Below are positions 59,963 to 64,000 of a DNA stretch of 64,000 bases, piece by piece. Position 1 is the stretch's first letter, and the number at the start of each line of letters is the position of its first letter. The position numbers and the translations under genes are program-made. The notes under the pieces were generated by a model. It did not search any database. It saw nothing but the letters and a program-made list of their open reading frames with translations, and was not told where the DNA came from. The stretch is from Kribbella sp. VKM Ac-2568 (lineage in GTDB: Bacteria; Actinomycetota; Actinomycetes; Propionibacteriales; Kribbellaceae), in contig NZ_SLVF01000013.1 of NCBI RefSeq assembly GCF_004345365.1, forward strand, positions 1-64,000, written 5' to 3'.

Positions 59963-61435
59963 TCAGTCGGCCTTCTTGCCGAACATGATCTCGTCCCAGC
60001 TCGGCACGCTGGCGCGCTTGGAGGCGCGCTTGGCCGGCTTCTTCTTGGGCTCGGCGGCAGACGCCTGGTCAGCGGTCTGCTGCTCGTCGGACGCGGCAGC
60101 CGCTGGGGGAGCTTCGGCCGGGCGCTCAGTCTCGGGACGCGCGTGGGGGCGCGGGTCGGCGGGCTTGGGGGCGCGCTGCCGTGGGTCGGCCGGTCGCGGA
60201 GCCTCCCGCTTCGGCTCAGCCGGACGGGGATCAGCGGGACGTGGCGCTTCCCGCTGCTCAGGCTGACGCTGCTCGGGCTGACGCTTTTCGGGCTGGCGCT
60301 GTTCGACCGGAGGAGTCATCCGCCGCTCGTTGAAGCGGTTCTCGGGTGCGGCGGCACGCTCTTCCGGCGGCGCGCCCGCAGAGGCCTCGACCGGCAACTG
60401 AGCCGGCCGCTCAACAGCCCGTCCTGCGGGGCGCAGTGCCGGCGGCTGCTCGGCCGGTACGTCGATCAGCGTCGGCTCCTCGTCCGGGCTCGGCACCGAG
60501 TGCACCCGGCGCGGCCCGCTGTCCCGCGACGCGTCCCGGCCATCCCGGCCGAAGCCGGCATCCCGCGCCGACTCCCGATAGTCACGCCCATGATCACGAC
60601 CCGAGTCACGACCGGCATCACGACCCGACTCGCGACCGAAGCCGCGGCCGGTCTCGGGAGCGGCCTCCCGGCCGAACCCACGACCGGTGTCACGGTTCGC
60701 GTCGCGATCGGCCTGCTGGCCGCGACCGCGCGGCAGGCTGATCGTGTCCTCGAAGCCGGCCTCGTAGCTGTCCGCTCCGTGGTCCGGCGCCAGGCTCAGG
60801 TCGAAATCTGCCACCGCGGTCAGGCGACGCTCGCTCGGCGGCGCGATCACCTGGGCCTGCTCGCCGACGAGCCACCGCGCCTCGTCGTCGTCCGGCACCG
60901 CGTAGCGCCCCGGGGCGTCGTACGCGAACATCGCGATCTTCTCGTCGTTCTCCTCGGCGAAGTAGGAGACGCGGACGGCCCAGCGGCCGTCGTCGCGACG
61001 CCAGGCGTCCCACTCGGCCGAGGCCGGGTCGACCTGGCGCATCCGGAGGCGCTCGGTCACCCAGGCGCCGAGGTTGCGGGTCGGGGCGTCGCCGCCGCCA
61101 CGACGGCGGACAGACGCGCGCTGGGCGAGGCTCGCGACGTGGTCGCGCTCGGCCAGCACCGGACCGGCGAACGCCATCACGCGTTCCATCGGCATCTGGG
61201 CGACGGCAGCAACCGCCTCGGGACTTTCGCCGGCTCGGATCCGAGCCTGGATGTCTCGTGGGCGGAGCGCGCTCTCCATTTGAATCTCCAGCTGGCCGAG
61301 TCGGGCACGGTCGCCGCGCAGGGCCGCACGCAACCGGTCGTCGACCGGGATGGCGAACTCCTCACCCGTCTCTGCCATCGCCAGGATGATCTGCTTGCCA
61401 TCCTGGCTCAGGCCAACGAGCCTCGCCTCGCGCAT
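59963..61435 (-). CDS. sepH: Cell-division protein SepH
   Basis: 490 residues. The conserved N-terminal DUF3071 region (REARLVGLSQDGKQIILAMAETGEEFAIPVDDRLRAALRGDRARL..., about 1-175) contains a helix-turn-helix-like segment (LRPRDIQARIRAGESPEAVAAVAQMPMERV). In Streptomyces and Mycobacterium SepH binds FtsZ and promotes its assembly. A long disordered middle part follows, rich in GR, RD and DR dipeptides (about 235-300) and in Pro/Gln/Glu repeats. The conserved C-terminal end is RASVPSWDEIMFGKKAD. A good AGGAG precedes ATG 61435. The upstream region carries repeated GTCACA boxes. Confidence 0.92.
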   Translation of the reverse strand: MREARLVGLSQDGKQIILAMAETGEEFAIPVDDRLRAALRGDRARLGQLEIQMESALRPRDIQARIRAGESPEAVAAVAQMPMERVMAFAGPVLAERDHVASLAQRASVRRRGGGDAPTRNLGAWVTERLRMRQVDPASAEWDAWRRDDGRWAVRVSYFAEENDEKIAMFAYDAPGRYAVPDDDEARWLVGEQAQVIAPPSERRLTAVADFDLSLAPDHGADSYEAGFEDTISLPRGRGQQADRDANRDTGRGFGREAAPETGRGFGRESGRDAGRDSGRDHGRDYRESARDAGFGRDGRDASRDSGPRRVHSVPSPDEEPTLIDVPAEQPPALRPAGRAVERPAQLPVEASAGAPPEERAAAPENRFNERRMTPPVEQRQPEKRQPEQRQPEQREAPRPADPRPAEPKREAPRPADPRQRAPKPADPRPHARPETERPAEAPPAAAASDEQQTADQASAAEPKKKPAKRASKRASVPSWDEIMFGKKAD

Positions 61436-61533
61436 TGCCTTTGTTCTCCTGTGCGGTTCTCGACAGTCTCTCCCGATACGTACGCCTCGACCAAGACCGG
61501 CGCGCCGTGCCCGGCGGTCATTGTGGAGGTTAC

Positions 61534-61610
61534 GTCACAAAATCACATCTTGCCTGCTCAGAAGGGTCCTTGTCGTCACACCAGTCACATTAGTCACAAC
61601 CCGGTGTGAC
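61534..61610. promoter_or_regulatory. GTCACA box cluster upstream of sepH
   Basis: GTCACA occurs at 61534-61539, 61575-61580, 61584-61589 and 61593-61598 (the last three exactly 9 bp apart), with ATCACA at 61542-61547. The inverted TGTGAC (61605-61610) forms GTCACA-n6-TGTGAC with the last copy. The cluster could be a regulator array for sepH (100-175 bp upstream of ATG), and the final dyad may also act as terminator for pepN. Confidence 0.5.
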
Positions 61611-61636
61611 GGCGACTCCGAGACCCTCGAAACCGG

Positions 61637-64000
61637 TCAGTTCCCGCCGTACGCGGCCCGGATCGCAAGGGCTCGCTTGAGGTCGTCGGCTCGGTCGCCG
61701 ACCGAGCGCCGGATGCCGGCCGAGACCGACTCGTCGGCGACCAGGTCGGCCGCGAACCGGGTCACTCGCTCGTCGATGTTGTAGACCGGGAAGGCCAGCG
61801 CGGCGCTCTGGGCGACGACCCAGCCGGTGCGGAGCTTCTCGGTCCCGGCGATCTCGTCGAAGAACCGCTGCACGTACGGCGCGGTCAGCTTGACCTGGGT
61901 GGGATGCCAGAAGCCCTCGCAGGCGGCGTACAGCTCGTAGTTCGCGAGGTCCTCGTCCGTCATGATCTGGGCCCAGGCGCGTTCCTTGGCCTCGGCGGTC
62001 GGCAGGGCGGCCCGGCAGCGGGTCGCGTGCACGATCCCCTCGGACGAGTTGTCCCGCTCGAGCTCCGCGTCGATCTCGGCATCGCCGATCGCCCCGAGGC
62101 GAGCCAGCCGCAGTGTGATCAGCCAGCGCAGGTCGGCGTCGATCGCGAGACCTTCCGGTACGTCGACGCCGGCGAGCCAGCCCTTCAGCAGCTCCACGTC
62201 GTCCGTCAGCCGAACGACGCTCCGAACCACCGCGAGCTGCAGGCTGGTACCTGACGGAGTAGAGCTGAGGCGCCCGGTCACCACCTCGGCCAGCTGTCCG
62301 CGGTACGGCTCGTACGGCAGGTAGATCCCGAGCAGGTGGGTGTGGGCCCAGCCGACCATCGTCGCCACGGCGATGTCGCTGGTCTCGTGCGCCAGCGCCG
62401 CCCGCAGTACGTCGAAGCCGAGACGCGGGTCGAGCTCCCCGTCGGAGACCGCGTCGCGGATGCTGTTCAGCACGACCGCCCGGGTGACGCCGTCCTCGAT
62501 CTTCGGCAGCACCACCGACAGCTTGGCGAGGCTGTCCGCGTCGAGCCGGATCTTGGCCCAGGTGTCGTCTGCGGCATCCGGCACGACGACCGCCACGGAC
62601 GGGTCGAGCTCCACCTCGACCTCGTCGGCGTCGAGCAGGACCGGTACGGAGACGCCGTTCCCGGACTCGTCGTACCCGCCGACCGTGAGCTGGTGCGGCC
62701 GGACTGCCGGGTGGTCCACGGGTGCCTTGCGGCGGAGCTTGATGCCGGTCGCGGTCCGCTCGGCGCTGATCGTGTCGACGCCGGGAGTCCGCAGCCAGTT
62801 CTGCGCCCACGTCTCGAGACCGACGGCGCCGGCCTCGGTCCACTTCGCGACCAGATCGGCGAAGGTGGCGTTGGCGAACTCGTTCGAGGTGATGTGCGCG
62901 CGGACGCCGGTGAGGAACACGTCGTCACCGAGGTAGGCGGCCAGTTGCTTGAGTACGGCCGCGCCCTTGGCGTAGGAGATGCCGTCGAAGTCGTCGAGCG
63001 AGGCGAGCGCGTCCTTCACCGCGTCGGCCGCGATCGGGTGCGTCGACGACCGCTGGTCGGCCTGCAGGCCCCACCACTTGCGGATGAAGGCGAAGTCGAT
63101 CCAGTTGTCGGTGTACTTCGTCGCGGTGGTCGAGACCCGGTGGGCCATGTACTCCGCGAACGACTCGTTCAGCCACAGGTCGTTCCACCACTGCATGGTC
63201 ACGGTGTCGCCGAACCACTGATGCGCCATCTCGTGCACCACGGTCCGGGCCCGGCTGCTGCGTTCGCCATCGGTCACGGCGGACCGGAACACCATTGAGT
63301 CGCGGAACGTCACGCAGCCCGGGTTCTCCATCGCGCCGGCGTTGAACTCCGGCACGAACGCCTGATGGTACTCACCGAACGGGTACCGGTACCCGAACAG
63401 CCGGTGGAACTCGTCGAAGGCCTGGCCGGTGACGGTGAAGAGGTCCTCGGCCTCCCGGTCGAGGGCCTCCTTCAGCGACTGCCGCGAGACCAGGCCGAGC
63501 GGGATGCCGTCGTGCTCGCCGAGGATCTGGTGGTAGGGCCCGGCCACCAGCGTCACGAAGTACGTCGAGAGCGGCTTGGTCACGGTCAGCTCCCAGCGGC
63601 CCGGGAAGACCTGCGTGGCGGCGCCGTTGCCGAGCACGATCCACTCCTGCGGCGTGGTCACGCTGACCTTGTACGGCGCCTTGAGGTCCGGCTGGTCGAA
63701 GCAGGCGAAGATCCGGGGCGCCGCGTCGAGGAAGGACATCGCGTACAGGTAGGTCAGCCCGTCGGCGGCGTCCACGCTGCGGTGCAGGCCCTCGCCGTCG
63801 TTCGAGTACAGCATCGACGCGACCACGACCAGGTCGTTCTCCGCGGCCAGGCCGGTCAGCGGCAGCCGGCCGTCGTCGAGCGCGGCGACGTCGACGGGCG
63901 TCCCGTTCAGCGTCACGGAGACCAGCTCGTCGGGTCTGACGTCGAGGAAGGTGGTCTGCGCGGCGGCGGAGAAGACGATCCTGGTGGTCGACCCGAACGT
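61637..64000 (-). CDS. pepN: Aminopeptidase N (M1 family), N-terminus beyond the window
   Basis: The frame is open to the window edge (787 codons seen); the protein starts outside. Substrate motif GAMEN (in NAGAMENPGC) and zinc motif HEMAH-x18-E (VVHEMAHQWFGDTVTMQWWNDLWLNESFAEY) are intact, and the C-terminal ERAP1-like helical domain is present. It removes N-terminal residues from peptides in the cytoplasm. The end (ALAIRAAYGGN) is typical for actinobacterial PepN. Confidence 0.93.
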   Translation of the reverse strand, partial: TFGSTTRIVFSAAAQTTFLDVRPDELVSVTLNGTPVDVAALDDGRLPLTGLAAENDLVVVASMLYSNDGEGLHRSVDAADGLTYLYAMSFLDAAPRIFACFDQPDLKAPYKVSVTTPQEWIVLGNGAATQVFPGRWELTVTKPLSTYFVTLVAGPYHQILGEHDGIPLGLVSRQSLKEALDREAEDLFTVTGQAFDEFHRLFGYRYPFGEYHQAFVPEFNAGAMENPGCVTFRDSMVFRSAVTDGERSSRARTVVHEMAHQWFGDTVTMQWWNDLWLNESFAEYMAHRVSTTATKYTDNWIDFAFIRKWWGLQADQRSSTHPIAADAVKDALASLDDFDGISYAKGAAVLKQLAAYLGDDVFLTGVRAHITSNEFANATFADLVAKWTEAGAVGLETWAQNWLRTPGVDTISAERTATGIKLRRKAPVDHPAVRPHQLTVGGYDESGNGVSVPVLLDADEVEVELDPSVAVVVPDAADDTWAKIRLDADSLAKLSVVLPKIEDGVTRAVVLNSIRDAVSDGELDPRLGFDVLRAALAHETSDIAVATMVGWAHTHLLGIYLPYEPYRGQLAEVVTGRLSSTPSGTSLQLAVVRSVVRLTDDVELLKGWLAGVDVPEGLAIDADLRWLITLRLARLGAIGDAEIDAELERDNSSEGIVHATRCRAALPTAEAKERAWAQIMTDEDLANYELYAACEGFWHPTQVKLTAPYVQRFFDEIAGTEKLRTGWVVAQSAALAFPVYNIDERVTRFAADLVADESVSAGIRRSVGDRADDLKRALAIRAAYGGN

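Overview
This is a high-GC chromosomal segment from an actinomycete. The markers are SepH, an LppX/LprAFG-type lipoprotein, an F420-dependent flavin/deazaflavin enzyme, a DUF222-HNH protein, an actinobacterial ParC, frequent GTG starts and several TANNNT-6/7nt-start leaderless arrangements. The sugar-uptake locus and the gene set suggest Kribbella or a related member of the Nocardioidaceae. The genus is inferred, not proven.

Left part (1-7 kb): a secreted pyroglutamyl-peptidase-like protein with Ser at the catalytic Cys position, a carbonic-anhydrase fragment, and a translationally coupled minus-strand series (sucrase/ferredoxin-like protein, intact beta-carbonic anhydrase, frameshifted GH127/DUF1680 gene) behind an MFS exporter. 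From 7 to 38 kb lies mostly housekeeping or conserved actinobacterial content: LppX-like lipoprotein and parC; a MacB/BceAB-like ABC exporter divergent from a NarL-type two-component system; CoA-binding protein, F420 enzyme, DUF2630, FetB-like permease, acyl-CoA synthetase, ArsB-like transporter; a fused GNAT/acyl-CoA synthetase; a decayed phosphotransferase; a DUF222-HNH gene; DUF2087 protein and P1 peptidase; a second FtsX-type ABC exporter; DUF5998, alkaline phosphatase family, subtilase, thymidine kinase and sulfurtransferase.

From about 39.5 to 54.4 kb lies the most interesting block, a probable acid-sugar or polysaccharide utilisation regulon. The plus-strand operon encodes a sugar ABC importer (binding protein and two permeases), an NAD-dependent epimerase/uronate-dehydrogenase-like enzyme and a ManD-like enolase-superfamily dehydratase, followed by a ROK regulator. 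On the opposite strand, a 1292-residue secreted multi-domain protein with two pectate-lyase-type repeats lies just upstream of a Gfo/Idh/MocA oxidoreductase. The two operons start from promoters whose -35/-10 spacers share an identical 19-bp sequence (AGTAACACGCATGGTTTAA), 14.7 kb apart. The sequence therefore directly suggests one regulator controlling both. An unrelated block (GNAT, SigJ-like sigma factor, DsbA/FrnE plus HxlR) sits between them.

The right part (54-64 kb) holds an erythromycin-esterase-family protein, a second NarL-type two-component system, an unrecognised 148-aa protein, a TetR/alcohol-dehydrogenase divergent pair with clear operators, sepH, and the C-terminal 787 codons of an M1 aminopeptidase (pepN) running off the window. 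Three genes (GH127, phosphotransferase, DUF4185) each carry one net single-base loss. The last two also lie in accessory surroundings, so decay and sequencing error both need to be considered. No rRNA, tRNA, CRISPR array or complete insertion sequence was seen.
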